Origin: Thiorhodovibrio frisius
Lineage (GTDB): Bacteria; Pseudomonadota; Gammaproteobacteria; Chromatiales; Chromatiaceae
Direction: 5' to 3'
Length of the DNA: 64,000 nt
Assembly (NCBI RefSeq): GCF_033954835.1
Contig: NZ_CP121471.1
Location: 868,001-932,000, forward strand
Position 1 is the stretch's first letter. Each line of letters opens with the position of its first letter. Below are positions 10,308 to 20,015 of the stretch, in pieces. Both the position numbers and the translations under genes were made by a program. The notes under the pieces were generated by a model that did not search any database, was not told the origin of the DNA, and was given only the letters and a program-made list of their open reading frames with translations.

Positions 10308-11585
10308 CTAGGGACGCTTGTCCCCGTCTGTTGTCAATACTCGCGCTACCCCGGGGCCAAGGTCAAACTCAAAGGGCGTGGGCAGATAATCCATCGGCCA
10401 GTCGGGAGAAAGGTCGTGGAGCGGCGGCGGGACGTCGATTAGGGCGTAAAGATCATCAAGGTGCAAATGCTGATTGTTGTGCGGGTCTTTGTTCAGGATC
10501 AGCAGTGCTTGCTCGGAGCCCTTTGCGGCTTTCTTGCGCAGAATCAGAATCGCCTCGTTTGGGTGCGTGAGTTGCTCGATTGGCCCCTCGCTGCTAAAAA
10601 CCGCGCTGCGCTTTTTGATGCCGTTAATCTGGGTGATGAAATCAGTCAGGTCGATATTGGGTTCTTCCCAATCCGTTGGGCGGGTGTTGACCACATGCAG
10701 ACGCTTGCGGAAGCCGTACTCGAAGCCCATGGGCATCATCACATGGCTTGAGAACAGGGCCGCGAACAGGTAGCGCTGGCGCATGGCATCAAGGTTGCCG
10801 TCGGTCTCGCTGAACAGGCGCTCGGTGTCGTGGCTTTCCGGAAAGCTGATGGAGCCCAGCATGGAGCGGGTGAGCGCATACTGGGTCAGCAACCAGGGGC
10901 TGGTGAAATCCCACCATTTGGCGCTGTTGTAAATGGCGTCGAAGCCCGCCGCAGCCGTGCTTTTGGTCTGTTTGGGCGAGCAGCCGAGGGTTTCGGCCAC
11001 AAAGACAATGTCCGGATGCTTGGCGCGGCAACGACCAATCAAGTTCTGCCAAAATTCAGCAGGGAGCTGGTAGGCAGCATCGCAGCGAAAGCCGCGAAAA
11101 CCAAGATCCGTCAGATGCTCGACCACGCTGACAAAGTACGCGAGCATGCCCTCTTTGTCGGCGGACTTGCGGTGATCGAATTGCGCCAGATCGCGCCAAA
11201 TGACCTTGCTGCCGTCGGGCTCGACACAAAAGGGATTGGCTGGCTTGCCGCGCTTCATCACGAACCATTGTGGATGTTGCTTGACCAGCGGGCTGTCGAT
11301 GGCGCAGTGATTGATGACCAGGTCGGTCATCATCTTAAGCCCAAGCTTTTCGGCGCTCGTGCAGGCGGCGCGGAGTTGTTTAGAGCTAGAGAGGCTGCCA
11401 GGGCCAACAAAGACTTGGTTGATGCCGAAATAATCGCTGATGGAGTAAAGACTGCCAGACGCGCCAAGCGCCTGGACCGGATTGACGAAAATCCAGTCAA
11501 AGCCCATGGCGGCGGCACGCTTAAAATGTGGCGTCCAGTCCGGAAAAGGCCCGGCAAGAAGCGGAAAAAGGTTGTAGATGATCAT
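10308..11585 (-). CDS. GH13 alpha-amylase-family glycosyl hydrolase
   Basis: A (beta/alpha)8 enzyme expected to act on alpha-glucans or sucrose-type substrates; the exact specificity cannot be read. Catalytic motifs are present: LVINHCAIDSP (region I), GFRCDAAYQLP with the nucleophile Asp, VFVAETLG with the general acid Glu, and FPESHDTER with the third Asp. The ATG at 11585 gives 425 residues, and MIIYNLFPLLAGPFPDWTPH begins the barrel. A longer frame from a TTG at 11732 would add 49 low-similarity residues, and its Shine-Dalgarno is too close. It is divergent from the methyltransferase gene at 11753. Confidence 0.82.
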   Translation of the reverse strand: MIIYNLFPLLAGPFPDWTPHFKRAAAMGFDWIFVNPVQALGASGSLYSISDYFGINQVFVGPGSLSSSKQLRAACTSAEKLGLKMMTDLVINHCAIDSPLVKQHPQWFVMKRGKPANPFCVEPDGSKVIWRDLAQFDHRKSADKEGMLAYFVSVVEHLTDLGFRGFRCDAAYQLPAEFWQNLIGRCRAKHPDIVFVAETLGCSPKQTKSTAAAGFDAIYNSAKWWDFTSPWLLTQYALTRSMLGSISFPESHDTERLFSETDGNLDAMRQRYLFAALFSSHVMMPMGFEYGFRKRLHVVNTRPTDWEEPNIDLTDFITQINGIKKRSAVFSSEGPIEQLTHPNEAILILRKKAAKGSEQALLILNKDPHNNQHLHLDDLYALIDVPPPLHDLSPDWPMDYLPTPFEFDLGPGVARVLTTDGDKRP

Positions 11586-11752
11586 TGGTGGTTGGTGCTC
11601 GATGAGGGGCGGATTGCTGCGCGCTTGGCCATCAGTGTCACCCTCCGGCGTCGCCGGCGTATTGGACCTCGCTGACTTGGGAATCACGCGCTCTGCACCG
11701 ATGTTCCTAGCAAATCGCAAAGCCTTGTTCAACCCTCAGCGAGCCAGGAGTC

Positions 11753-12889
11753 ATGATGTCCGGTCTTTATAACATGTTAGTCAACAGGGCGGTCCTTTTG
11801 GCCGAACGCGGCTGGTTACCCGACGCGCTGGTGCGTGCCGGGATTCGCGCGCGTCTGCGCGATACGCTGAAGGATTTGCCGGTGACCGACTGTGAAGCCG
11901 CCATTACCTCCGAACGGGACTTTCTCGCCATGATGCGCGCATCGCCCATTGCTGCGGTGCCGGAGCGCGCCAACCAGCAGCACTACGAGGTGCCGGCAGA
12001 GTTTTTTGATCTGGTCCTGGGGCCGCGACGCAAATACAGCTGCTGCCACTGGCCCGATGGCGTTGACTCTCTGGCCCAGGCAGAAGATGCAGCGCTCACA
12101 CTCACCGCCGAGCGAGCCGGCATTGCTGATGGCCAGCGGGTGCTGGAGCTTGGCTGCGGCTGGGGCTCTTTCAGTCTATGGGCCGCAGCGCATTATCCGG
12201 GCAGCGAGTTCGTCGCCGTATCCAACTCCCATTCCCAGAAGGCATTTATCGATGCCGAGGCCGCGCGCGCGAGTTTGACCAATTTGCGCGTGCTCACAGT
12301 CGACATGAATGACTTTCAGGCTCCGGGGCAGTTCGACCGCATCGTCTCGATTGAGATGTTCGAGCATATGCGCAATTGGTTTGCGCTGTTCGAGCGCCTG
12401 CATGGCTGGTTGCTTCCGGGTGGGCGGTTTTTGATGCACATTTTCTGTCATCGCGCGCACCCTTACCCTTACGAGGAGCAGGGCGGCGATGACTGGATGA
12501 CGCGCTTTTTCTTTGCCGGTGGCATCATGCCCCATGATGCGCTGCCGTTGCAGTTTCAGCAGCATTTGCGTCTGCTTGACCACTGGCGTTGGGATGGACG
12601 CCATTACGAGCGCACGCTCAATGCCTGGCTTGCGCGCATGGATGAGAACCGGGGGCAGGTGATGCCCATTCTCGAGCAAACCTATGGCGGCGATCCGGCC
12701 AGCGAAAATCTACCCAGCGAAAATCTACCCAGCAAAAATCCAGCGCCTGCCGCTGCTCTGTGGTGGATGCGCTGGCGATTGTTTCTAATGGCCTGCGCCG
12801 AACTTTTCGGCTTTCGCGCCGGGCAGGAATGGTGGGTCGGGCATTATTTGTTCGAGCGTCCAGCAAGTGAAAGCGCCCCCAAAGGGTAG
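11753..12889 (+). CDS. Cyclopropane-fatty-acyl-phospholipid synthase-like SAM methyltransferase
   Basis: An SAM-dependent methyltransferase of the CFA synthase/mycolic-acid cyclopropane family, probably acting on lipid acyl chains or a related substrate. It has 378 residues. The family signature NQQHYEVPAEFFDLVLGPRR is followed by YSCCHW and the SAM-binding VLELGCGWGSFSLWAA. SIEMFEHMRNW and MHIFCHR are also typical. The start is preceded by AGGAG about 5 bases upstream; a second ATG follows directly. Near residues 316-327 there is a small in-frame tandem repeat (SENLPSENLPSKNPAP). The gene is divergent from the GH13 gene. Confidence 0.88.
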   Translation: MMSGLYNMLVNRAVLLAERGWLPDALVRAGIRARLRDTLKDLPVTDCEAAITSERDFLAMMRASPIAAVPERANQQHYEVPAEFFDLVLGPRRKYSCCHWPDGVDSLAQAEDAALTLTAERAGIADGQRVLELGCGWGSFSLWAAAHYPGSEFVAVSNSHSQKAFIDAEAARASLTNLRVLTVDMNDFQAPGQFDRIVSIEMFEHMRNWFALFERLHGWLLPGGRFLMHIFCHRAHPYPYEEQGGDDWMTRFFFAGGIMPHDALPLQFQQHLRLLDHWRWDGRHYERTLNAWLARMDENRGQVMPILEQTYGGDPASENLPSENLPSKNPAPAAALWWMRWRLFLMACAELFGFRAGQEWWVGHYLFERPASESAPKG

Positions 12890-12900
12890 GCGCGCGGTGA

Positions 12901-13085
12901 TACCGAAACCCTTTGGAATTTCGGCTTGTTCTGGGCCGGGTGGCGGCCACGGGGGGCGCCGTAAATACATCCCCATTTACATCCAGGGAGGCTCCCCGGC
13001 GGCGTCCCTGATCCGATCAAGGGCCGCCGAGACCCCCGCGTCCGTCACCCGGCCCAAAACCAAAAATCAATTTGCGATTGGTATT
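12901..13085. repeat. Long palindromic intergenic repeat, copy 1
   Basis: A GC-rich imperfect palindrome fills the gap upstream of the lipoprotein gene. The left arm at about 12932-12955 (TGGGCCGGGTGGCGGCC...) pairs with the right arm at about 13031-13055, with 21 of 24 positions complementary. The core carries a GGCGGCGTCC stretch. The same organisation and sequence recur at 62319-62473, so this is a dispersed non-coding family (MITE- or REP-like). No protein is encoded. Confidence 0.8.
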
Positions 13086-13128
13086 ATAGTGAGCCAATCA
13101 AATGACTGGATGACACAAGGGATTCGCA

Positions 13129-13656
13129 ATGAAGGCTCTGACGATAATGCTTAGCTTGGCGGTGGTGGCAATGGCCGGTTGCGCACAGTCGCCCCAGACA
13201 ATCGACTACAACCTGGTCACCACCAACATCAAACCCCATGAGTACGGCGAAGTGCTGTGCCACGGCGTGCCCATGGGCATTCGCGCTACCTGTATTACGC
13301 GCGCCATGCAGCACTATCGCGAGCGGGTGCGCATCGATGGGCCGCCTGCAGATGCCACGCAGGGGCCCTTTGCGATGGTGTTTGCCGATGGCGATTTCTA
13401 CGCTGGGCGCTATACCTCAGAACCTTTCGCGTCGGCTTTTACCGCGCGTAACGCAACGGATCAGCAATGTCGTGGCCGTTACAACGCCTTCCACGGGGAT
13501 AAACAGCCGATTTTTAAGATTTACTGCGATGGTGGTGTGACCGGGCAGGGCAACATCATTCTCGACCTTAGCGGGCGTAACGGCCTTGGCGAGTTCAAGC
13601 TTGAAGATGGCCGCCACGGGCGCATTGCTTTTGGCTATGCGGCGGTGGATCTTTAA
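13129..13656 (+). CDS. Predicted lipoprotein of unknown function
   Basis: A 175-residue protein with an N-terminal lipoprotein signal (LSLAVVAMAGC, lipobox MAGC at residues 15-18), so it is expected to be lipid-anchored in the envelope. The mature part contains five further cysteines (CHGVP, RATC, DQQC, IYCDGG), suggesting disulfides. The pattern FAMVFADGDFYAGRY and KIYCDGG recalls small envelope proteins with beta structure, but I do not recognise a named family. It is preceded by the palindromic element, with CAAGGGATTCGC as a possible ribosome site. Confidence 0.72.
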   Translation: MKALTIMLSLAVVAMAGCAQSPQTIDYNLVTTNIKPHEYGEVLCHGVPMGIRATCITRAMQHYRERVRIDGPPADATQGPFAMVFADGDFYAGRYTSEPFASAFTARNATDQQCRGRYNAFHGDKQPIFKIYCDGGVTGQGNIILDLSGRNGLGEFKLEDGRHGRIAFGYAAVDL

Positions 13657-13692
13657 GCGGAGGCTATTGCTGCCCTTTAGCCTTGGGCGCTT

Positions 13693-15015
13693 TCAGCGCA
13701 CGTCATAGTCTGCCGGCTCGCCAATCAGGTCGTGCTCTTTGCTCTCGGTAATGCGCGCCAGGATGAAATCGCCGGGGGTGACATCCCAGGTCCCGGGAAT
13801 AATTACCTCGCCGTCAATCTCTGGCGCGTCGGCATGGCTGCGGGCGAAGCACCGGTCGGGTTCGACCCGATCAATCATCACCAGGAGTTCCTGGCCAATG
13901 CGATCCCTGAGCTTGGCGCGGCTGATTTTGGCCTGATGCTGCATCAATTGTGCGAGTCGCTCCTGCTTGATGCGCTCCGGCACCTGATCGGGGAGCGCAT
14001 TGGCCGCAGCACCGGTCACTGGTGAGTAGGCGAAACAGCCCACGCGGTCGAGTTGCGCCTCGGTCAGAAATTCAAGCAGGTGTTCGAACTCCGCTTCTGT
14101 TTCCCCAGGAAAACCCACGATAAAGGTGCTGCGAATCGCCAGGGTCGGGCACTGTTCGCGCCAGTTTGCGAGTTTCTCGAGCATCCGCTCGGCGGCTGCC
14201 GGGCGGCGCATCGCGCGCAGAATGGCGGGGTGTGCATGCTGTAGCGGCATGTCCAGATAGGGCAGGATCAGTTCCTGCGCCATGAGCGGGATCAGTTGAT
14301 CCACTGATGGATAAGGATAGATATAGTGCAGGCGCACCCAGGGCGCGATTTCCCCAAGCACTTGGGCGAGGGAGGTGATGTCGGTGCGCAGCGGGCGGCC
14401 GCCCCAGAAGTCCAGTTGATGCTTGCTGTCGCGACCGTAAGCACTGGTGTCTTGCGCGATTACCATCAGTTCACGCACGCCGTTATCGACCAGTCGCTGC
14501 GCCTCCTCGAGTACCTCGCCAATGGGCCGGCTGCGCAGCGGGCCGCGCAGGCTTGGGATCACGCAGAAACTGCATAAGTGGTCGCAGCCCTCGGAAATCT
14601 TGATGTAAGCACTGTGTGCCGGCGTGAGCTTGACGCCCTGCGGCGGAGTCAGACGCCCGGAGGGATGCTCCGGTGGTGGCAGGTGCCGGTACAGGGCTTC
14701 CATCAGTTGGTCATCCTGCTCCGGGCCGGTGATGGCCAGCAGGTTCGGATAGGCGTCGCGAATCATGGCCCCGCGCGCGCCTAGGCAGCCGGTCACCATG
14801 ACCTGATCGCAGGCATCAAGGGCCTCGCCGATGGTATCGAGCGATTCGGCGACAGCATCGTCGATAAAGCCGCAGGTGTTGATAATGATCAGATCGGCCG
14901 TCGCATAATCCGGCGCGATCCGGTAGCCATCGGCACGCAGTCGGGTGAGCAGGCGCTCGGAGTCGACCGTGGCTTTGGGGCATCCCAGGCTGATAAATCC
15001 GACACTTGGAATCAT
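13693..15015 (-). CDS. rimO: Ribosomal protein uS12 (Asp88) methylthiotransferase RimO
   Basis: A radical-SAM methylthiotransferase that modifies Asp88 of ribosomal protein S12. It has 440 residues, as expected. The N-terminal MTTase domain shows the three cluster cysteines ([30 protein letters not shown]). The radical-SAM motif is [11 protein letters not shown] (CxxxCxxC). [13 protein letters not shown] is RimO-like rather than MiaB-like. A C-terminal TRAM domain follows. It is divergent from ispH. Confidence 0.95.
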   Translation of the reverse strand: MIPSVGFISLGCPKATVDSERLLTRLRADGYRIAPDYATADLIIINTCGFIDDAVAESLDTIGEALDACDQVMVTGCLGARGAMIRDAYPNLLAITGPEQDDQLMEALYRHLPPPEHPSGRLTPPQGVKLTPAHSAYIKISEGCDHLCSFCVIPSLRGPLRSRPIGEVLEEAQRLVDNGVRELMVIAQDTSAYGRDSKHQLDFWGGRPLRTDITSLAQVLGEIAPWVRLHYIYPYPSVDQLIPLMAQELILPYLDMPLQHAHPAILRAMRRPAAAERMLEKLANWREQCPTLAIRSTFIVGFPGETEAEFEHLLEFLTEAQLDRVGCFAYSPVTGAAANALPDQVPERIKQERLAQLMQHQAKISRAKLRDRIGQELLVMIDRVEPDRCFARSHADAPEIDGEVIIPGTWDVTPGDFILARITESKEHDLIGEPADYDVR

Positions 15016-15192
15016 GTCTCACACCCGTTGTGGCGATGGAGTAGCTGCGATGGAAAGGATTTGCGGTGAAACTATAGCGTTTCTGTCGGATTTTATCTTG
15101 ATGGGCGATGGATTTCCGGTAGGATTGTCAGTTCGCAGTGGCTGGCCCGAGTCGCTGTCCGCCTCCGGTCAATCCTCTCCAATACAATCGAT

Positions 15193-16182
15193 ATGCCTAG
15201 CGAAAACTCCCCCGGCAGCTCCATGCAAATTCTACTGGCGAACCCGCGCGGCTTCTGTGCCGGTGTTGATCGCGCCATTGAGATTGTCGAACGGGTGCTC
15301 GATCTGCACGGCGCGCCCTTGTATGTGCGCCATGAAGTGGTGCACAACCGCTATGTCGTTGAGTCCCTAAAAGAGCGCGGCGTCATTTTCATCGAGGATG
15401 TCAATACAGTTCCCGCAGGGGCCGTGTGTGTTTTCAGCGCGCATGGCGTCGCGCTTGGCGTGCGCCGTCAGGCCGAGGAGCGCGGACTGCGCTTATACGA
15501 TGCCACCTGTCCGCTGGTGACCAAGGTGCATCTGGAGGTCGCGCGCCATTGCCGTGAGGGTGCTGATGTGGTGCTGATTGGCCATCGCGGGCATCCCGAG
15601 GTGGAAGGCACCATGGGACAATGTCAGGACGGCAATGGGCGGGTGTGGCTGATCGAGTCGGTCGCGGATATCGACGCTCTTGAGGTACGCGACCCGGACA
15701 AGGTCTGCTATGTCACCCAGACCACTTTATCGGTTGATGACAGTGCAGCGATGATCGAGGCGCTGAGAGCCCGGTTTCCAAACATCAAGGGCCCGAAAAA
15801 GAGCGACATCTGCTATGCCACCCAAAATCGCCAGGATGCGGTGCGCAAGTTGGCTGCCGAGGCGGATCTGATGCTGGTGGTGGGCTCGGTGACCAGCTCC
15901 AATTCCAATCGCCTGCGCGAACTGGCCGAGAAGCAGGGCATGCCGGCCTATCTTATCGATGGTGCCGAAGATATCGATCCTGCCTGGCTGCTCGACCGCG
16001 CGCGGGTGTCGGTCACGGCCGGGGCCTCGGCGCCTGAGCTTTTGGTGCGTCAGGTGATCGAGCGCCTGCGACAACTGGGGGCAGGGGAGGTCACTGAGTG
16101 CAGCGGGGTGTCCGAGGAGGTGGTGTTCGCCTTGCCCAAGTCTCTGACCACGGCGGATCATGCGGGCGAGCGTTCCACGTAA
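15193..16182 (+). CDS. ispH: 4-hydroxy-3-methylbut-2-enyl diphosphate reductase IspH
   Basis: The last enzyme of the MEP isoprenoid pathway, an Fe-S enzyme producing IPP and DMAPP. Conserved cluster cysteines are visible in [21 protein letters not shown] and [10 protein letters not shown], as are the substrate motifs [12 protein letters not shown] and [10 protein letters not shown]. The frame from 15193 gives 329 residues; the internal ATG at 15223 ([12 protein letters not shown]) gives 319, closer to the family. Neither has a clear ribosome site, so the start is uncertain. Confidence 0.95.
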   Translation: MPSENSPGSSMQILLANPRGFCAGVDRAIEIVERVLDLHGAPLYVRHEVVHNRYVVESLKERGVIFIEDVNTVPAGAVCVFSAHGVALGVRRQAEERGLRLYDATCPLVTKVHLEVARHCREGADVVLIGHRGHPEVEGTMGQCQDGNGRVWLIESVADIDALEVRDPDKVCYVTQTTLSVDDSAAMIEALRARFPNIKGPKKSDICYATQNRQDAVRKLAAEADLMLVVGSVTSSNSNRLRELAEKQGMPAYLIDGAEDIDPAWLLDRARVSVTAGASAPELLVRQVIERLRQLGAGEVTECSGVSEEVVFALPKSLTTADHAGERST

Positions 16183-16218
16183 TAATCGCGATCCAATCAG
16201 CGAGAAGCAGAGCAGACG

Positions 16219-17310
16219 ATGAGTGATTATCTGGTTGTCGGCGGTGGTGTCATTGGCCTGCTCACCGCCCATGAACTGGCCAAGACCGGCGCCTCGGTGA
16301 CCCTGGTCGAGATGAGCAATACCGGGCGCCAGTCCTCCTGGGCTGGCGGCGGCATTCTGCTGCCCCTCTACCCCTGGCATCATCCGAGCGCGGTAAATGC
16401 CCTGGCACTCTGGAGCCAGGCGTTTTATCCCGAGCTAATGCAAGAATTATTCGATCAGACTGGCGTCGATCCAGAATACCGCGCCACCGGTCTGATGATT
16501 CTCGATGCCGAGGAACGCGATCTGGCTCTGGCTTGGGGTGAGCGCCATCAGATGCCGATCGAACTGCTCGATCGTGCCCGGCTGGCGGCAATCGAGCCCA
16601 ACCTGGAACTGCGGCTGGATAACGCGCTCTGGTTGCCGGGCGTGGCGCAGGTGCGCAACCCCAGGCTAATGCGCTCCCTGCGCGCCGCGCTCGACAAGCG
16701 GGTAAAGATTCGCGAGCACGAGGAAGTGATTGACCTGCGCGTGCATGAGGGGCAGGCGCGCGGCGTTCGCACCACTGCCGGACAGCTCCCCGCTCATCGG
16801 GTGGTGGTGTGCGCCGGGGCCTGGACCGCGCAGTTGATTGAGCGTCTTGGCGCGGCGCCAAAAATCCGTCCGGTGCGGGGGCAGATGATGCTGTTTTTTG
16901 CCAAGCCCGATCAAATCCGGCAGCTGACGCTTTATCGCGAGCGTTACATCATCCCGCGCCAGGATGGCCGGGTGCTGATCGGCAGCACGCGCGAAGAGGA
17001 GGCTGGCTTTAGCAAAACGACCACCAGCCAGGCAAAAGAAGAACTCTATCGTTTTGCCGTGGAACTCTACCCTCTGCTCAAACGTGCGCCGATTGAAGAC
17101 CACTGGGCAGGGCTGCGCCCGGGCTCGCCTAAGGGCGTGCCCTATATCGGCGCCTATCCGGGTGTGGAAAATTTGTTTGTCAATGCCGGGCACTTCAGCA
17201 ACGGTCTTGTCACTGGGCCAGCCTCGGCACGCCTGATCTGCGACCTGATGCTCGGCCGCCCGCCCATTGTGCCGCCCGAGCCTTATGCGTTAGACGAGCC
17301 ACGCGGCTGA
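16219..17310 (+). CDS. thiO: Glycine oxidase ThiO (FAD-dependent)
   Basis: A FAD-dependent D-amino-acid-oxidase-fold enzyme that oxidises glycine to iminoglycine for the thiazole ring of thiamine. It has 363 residues. The N-terminal dinucleotide-binding motif is DYLVVGGGVIGLLTAHELAK. The SSWAGGGILLPLYPWHH segment and the C-terminal HFSNGLVTGPASARLICDLM are characteristic. No thiS/thiG neighbours are in the window, so the thiamine role rests on family resemblance. Confidence 0.88.
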   Translation: MSDYLVVGGGVIGLLTAHELAKTGASVTLVEMSNTGRQSSWAGGGILLPLYPWHHPSAVNALALWSQAFYPELMQELFDQTGVDPEYRATGLMILDAEERDLALAWGERHQMPIELLDRARLAAIEPNLELRLDNALWLPGVAQVRNPRLMRSLRAALDKRVKIREHEEVIDLRVHEGQARGVRTTAGQLPAHRVVVCAGAWTAQLIERLGAAPKIRPVRGQMMLFFAKPDQIRQLTLYRERYIIPRQDGRVLIGSTREEEAGFSKTTTSQAKEELYRFAVELYPLLKRAPIEDHWAGLRPGSPKGVPYIGAYPGVENLFVNAGHFSNGLVTGPASARLICDLMLGRPPIVPPEPYALDEPRG

Positions 17311-17337
17311 AGGCGCGGGCCATTCTGTCGCCTTTTT
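17310..17337 (+). terminator. Probable rho-independent terminator after thiO
   Basis: AAGGCG and CGCCTTTTT form a short hairpin with a 14-base loop, directly after the thiO stop and ending in five T's. The stem is short, so this is a moderate call. It may also serve the convergent LOV gene. Confidence 0.5.
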
Positions 17338-17344
17338 GGCGTGC

Positions 17345-17812
17345 TTAGTCAGCCTCCGGTGGGGAGCCGGCGGCGGTGAGTATTGCATTGAGCCGTGCGA
17401 GTTCCTTCTCGGCACGCACCTTTTCGGTCACGTCGTACTGAATCCCTAAGTAGTAGAGCAAATTGCCCTCGTGGTCGAACAACGGGCGGATGGTGAACTG
17501 GTTATAGAACAGACTGCCGTCCTTGCGGTAATTGCGCAGGGTCACGGTGACGGATTCCTGTTTGTCCAGCCCCTCGCGGATGCGCGCAAGCTCGGGCTGC
17601 TCGTCATCCTCGCCCTGTAAAAAGCGGCAGTTGCGCCCAATAATCTCCTCGCGCTCATAGCCGGTAATCAGCTCGAAGGCCTCGTTGGCGTAAACGATGG
17701 GGTTGTCCGGCTGATCGGGGTCAGACAGCGTCACTCCGTTGACAACGGTATCCAGAATTTGGGACAGCACAAAGGGAATCAGTCCCGGGTCTTTGTCGGC
17801 GATGAATTCCAT
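17345..17812 (-). CDS. Short LOV-domain (PAS) blue-light photoreceptor-like protein
   Basis: A 155-residue protein made of one PAS/LOV core plus short helical caps. The flavin-adduct motif GRNCRFLQG is intact, with Cys62 as the expected photoactive cysteine. The flavin-contact residues in FYNQFTIRPLFDHEGN and the conserved Gln in YYLGIQYDVTEK are present. A C-terminal helix (about 130-150) resembles the J-alpha/dimerisation helix. No kinase or DNA-binding output domain is attached, so it is a stand-alone short LOV protein. Three tandem copies of a Shine-Dalgarno-containing 13-mer lie immediately upstream. Confidence 0.85.
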   Translation of the reverse strand: MEFIADKDPGLIPFVLSQILDTVVNGVTLSDPDQPDNPIVYANEAFELITGYEREEIIGRNCRFLQGEDDEQPELARIREGLDKQESVTVTLRNYRKDGSLFYNQFTIRPLFDHEGNLLYYLGIQYDVTEKVRAEKELARLNAILTAAGSPPEAD

Positions 17813-17814
17813 GA

Positions 17815-17853
17815 TTAGCTCCTGGGGTTAGCTCCTAGGGTTAGCTCCTAGGG
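17815..17853 (-). repeat. Triplicated 13-bp repeat carrying Shine-Dalgarno sequences
   Basis: Read on the minus strand, three head-to-tail copies of a CC(C/T)AGGAGCTAA unit abut the LOV start codon. Each contains AGGAG. The proximal copy gives AGGAG with a 6-base spacer to the ATG at 17812, an ideal ribosome site. The copies differ at one position. Confidence 0.75.
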
Positions 17854-17940
17854 GGGCGGCTCTTGGTCAATGGGGCAGTGGCTTGCGCCAGGGTCTTACC
17901 CTGGTGTCTTATTGTGGCTGGTTAAGGGCGGCAACGGGTT

Positions 17941-18408
17941 TCAGTTCCCTGGCTCGGTCGAGCCGGTTGCGAGTTCGCGCTCGGCCAGGGTCTTGATGTT
18001 GCGCACCACGCGCTCGGCCCCTTCCTGAATGGCGAGGCGAATCAGTTTCTCGAACGGACGCATGTAAAGCTCAAGGCGTCGCAACTCAAAGCCAAATTCC
18101 AGCCGGGTCTGGTTACCCTCCGGCGCCAGCCAATAGCCAGTGCGAAACAGATCCGTGCTTTCGGCAAACTCCAAACGCGCCGGGCTTTCAAATGCGGTGA
18201 CCGTAAAGCGATTATCGCTCCGCCGCCCTTGATCCACCCGCACCTGGCGCAGAAGACTGCCGACGCCGATGGGGCCAGGCGTCAGTGCTTCAATTTGTCT
18301 AACCTCCGGCGACCAGCGGGCGTAGTTCTCGACGAAGTCATCGGCGACGAAGCCAAACACCTGCTCCGCTCGCCGCTCGATCAGAATGTTGGCTCTGGCT
18401 TTGACCAT
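17941..18408 (-). CDS. SRPBCC (START/Bet v1-like) family protein
   Basis: A 155-residue helix-grip-fold protein of the polyketide cyclase/dehydrase type, which binds hydrophobic ligands. The opening KARANILIERRAEQVFGFVA followed by W-S-P-E-V and LEFAESTDLFRTGYWLAP fits the family. A basic C-terminal helix follows. No ligand can be inferred. It lies 128 bases upstream of the LOV gene on the same strand, so co-transcription is possible but unproven. Confidence 0.78.
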   Translation of the reverse strand: MVKARANILIERRAEQVFGFVADDFVENYARWSPEVRQIEALTPGPIGVGSLLRQVRVDQGRRSDNRFTVTAFESPARLEFAESTDLFRTGYWLAPEGNQTRLEFGFELRRLELYMRPFEKLIRLAIQEGAERVVRNIKTLAERELATGSTEPGN

Positions 18409-18720
18409 GATGCTGTCCTCGCGGTTGTGGCGCTCCCTGAGGCCTGACGTTAACCGATTGGTCTGGAGAGTCTATCCCAAGTTTGACATCTTGCGACAGA
18501 ATTATCTTTAAAGTCAGAAGGATAAGTGTAAACAAGTGTACGTTGTGGCACGACATTTGGATCGAAAATTTCAAGTGACGGATCAGATGAACGATAATTT
18601 TTCCGCGCAAGAAAATTTCAATCACTTACGCCAATTTTCAGTTTGGAAATGCCAAATATGGTCTAAGCTCATTGCATCCGTTCATAGCCACCAAAGCCGG
18701 ATGCCCCGCCATCGGTGAAG

Positions 18721-19775
18721 ATGATGACTGCCAACCTTCACGCCCATGAGACGCCCCGCGCGGAAGAGTCATCCCCCGCGGCGACTGGCGCGCCCATCCA
18801 CCAGCGCCTCGCGTTGCTCGATGCCTCTCAAACCGCGGACGCCCAATCCTGGATCGCGGAGTTCTCTTGTCGGCAGATCAGTGCCGGAAGTTTCACCGGC
18901 CTGATTGAGCGCGCGGACCTCGGCGACATCGAGATCGTTCACGAGCAGCAAAGTCAAGACCTCTACAAAATCGGTGCCACACCCAATGGGCAGTGCACCA
19001 TCTCACTGATCCTGTCACCGGCCGCCAACACGCAGGACAAGAAGCGGTTTACGCAATTCGCTGACGATAGCGCCGAGCAGCTGTTTTTCCTGCCCGAGCA
19101 AACGGAATTCGATGTTCTCGTCCCCGGCGGCATTGCCACCTGCTATGTGCGACTCGACCAGGCCGAGCTCTTGCGCGAGCTTGCCTTGCTAAACGAGCCC
19201 CTGGCCGAGCGCCTGGCGGGCGAGGGGAATCTCACCGGGCTCGGTCACACCGCCAAGGCGCCCCTCGAGCGCAGCCTGCGCGCCCTTCTTGCGTTGGCGC
19301 GCGACCTTGACCGGGACCTGCGTGGTCCCCAACCCGATGGGTTCAGCCAGACCCTGCGCGAATATCTCCTCTTAGCCGTTAGTCACTCCGACCCCGATGG
19401 CGGCGGCGGCCCAACCTCCATGCTCGCCGCCGCTCCCTGCGCATTGTCCGCCGCGCGCAAGCCTGCATGGACGCGCAAGCCAGCCATGGGGACGTGTCCA
19501 GGGTCAGCGACCTCTGCGCCGCCGCGGGCGTATCCGAGCGCACCCTGCAGCATGCCTTTCGCGAGCAACTTGGCCTCGCGCCCGGCGCTTACCTGCGCAT
19601 GCGCAGGTTGAACGGCGCGCGGGCCGAACTGCTCGCGCCCACCGCCTCCACCCGCACCATCACCGAGGTCGCCGCCCGCTGGGGCTTCCTGCACATGGGG
19701 CGCTTCACCCGCGCCTACCGCGACCTGTTCGGTGAACTACCCTCCACCACGCTGGCGCGCTCTCTTTCTAACTGA
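18721..19775 (+). pseudogene. AraC-type transcriptional regulator, frameshifted
   Basis: The N-terminal part (18721 to about 19420) encodes an AraC-family sensing domain (AraC_binding_2-like, RADLGDIEIVHEQQSQDLYK). The C-terminal HTH domain is intact but in the third frame, from about 19430 to 19775: RVSDLCAAAGVSERTLQHAF and ITEVAARWGFLHMGRFTRAY. The break is close to a GGCGGCGGCGGCCC run near 19398-19411, so the gene is either inactivated by slippage or carries a sequencing error. Its last 130 bases and downstream leader are duplicated at 25573. It is the likely regulator of the giant protein genes downstream if functional. Confidence 0.8.
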
Positions 19776-19819
19776 GCCCAAGCCTCTCAGCGCCCGCTAC
19801 CCGCGCTTTTCGCCAGTTT

Positions 19820-19855
19820 GCACCAATTCGGTGCGTAAGTTTTCGCGTTTTGACC
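19820..19855 (+). promoter_or_regulatory. Conserved palindrome plus -35-like TTGACC in giant-protein leader, copy 1
   Basis: GCACCAATTCGGTGC (19820-19834) is a perfect inverted repeat with 5-base arms, 15 bases before TTGACC (19850-19855). The whole block recurs with the same spacing at 25749-25784 while its surroundings have diverged, which suggests a constrained operator/promoter. No convincing -10 box is shared, so the promoter assignment is tentative. Confidence 0.45.
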
Positions 19856-20015
19856 TAGTTGGGTACTCGGGTATCCGCTAGGGTAAAGCGTGAAGGCTTT
19901 TCAATGACATCAGTCAATGACGAGATGGCGCGGCCAGATAGGCCCGGGAATCCGTTACCCCGGAGGCATCGAGCCTCTCGGCGGTCGTCATCCTCAGCGC
20001 AAGGGGGGCAAGTCA

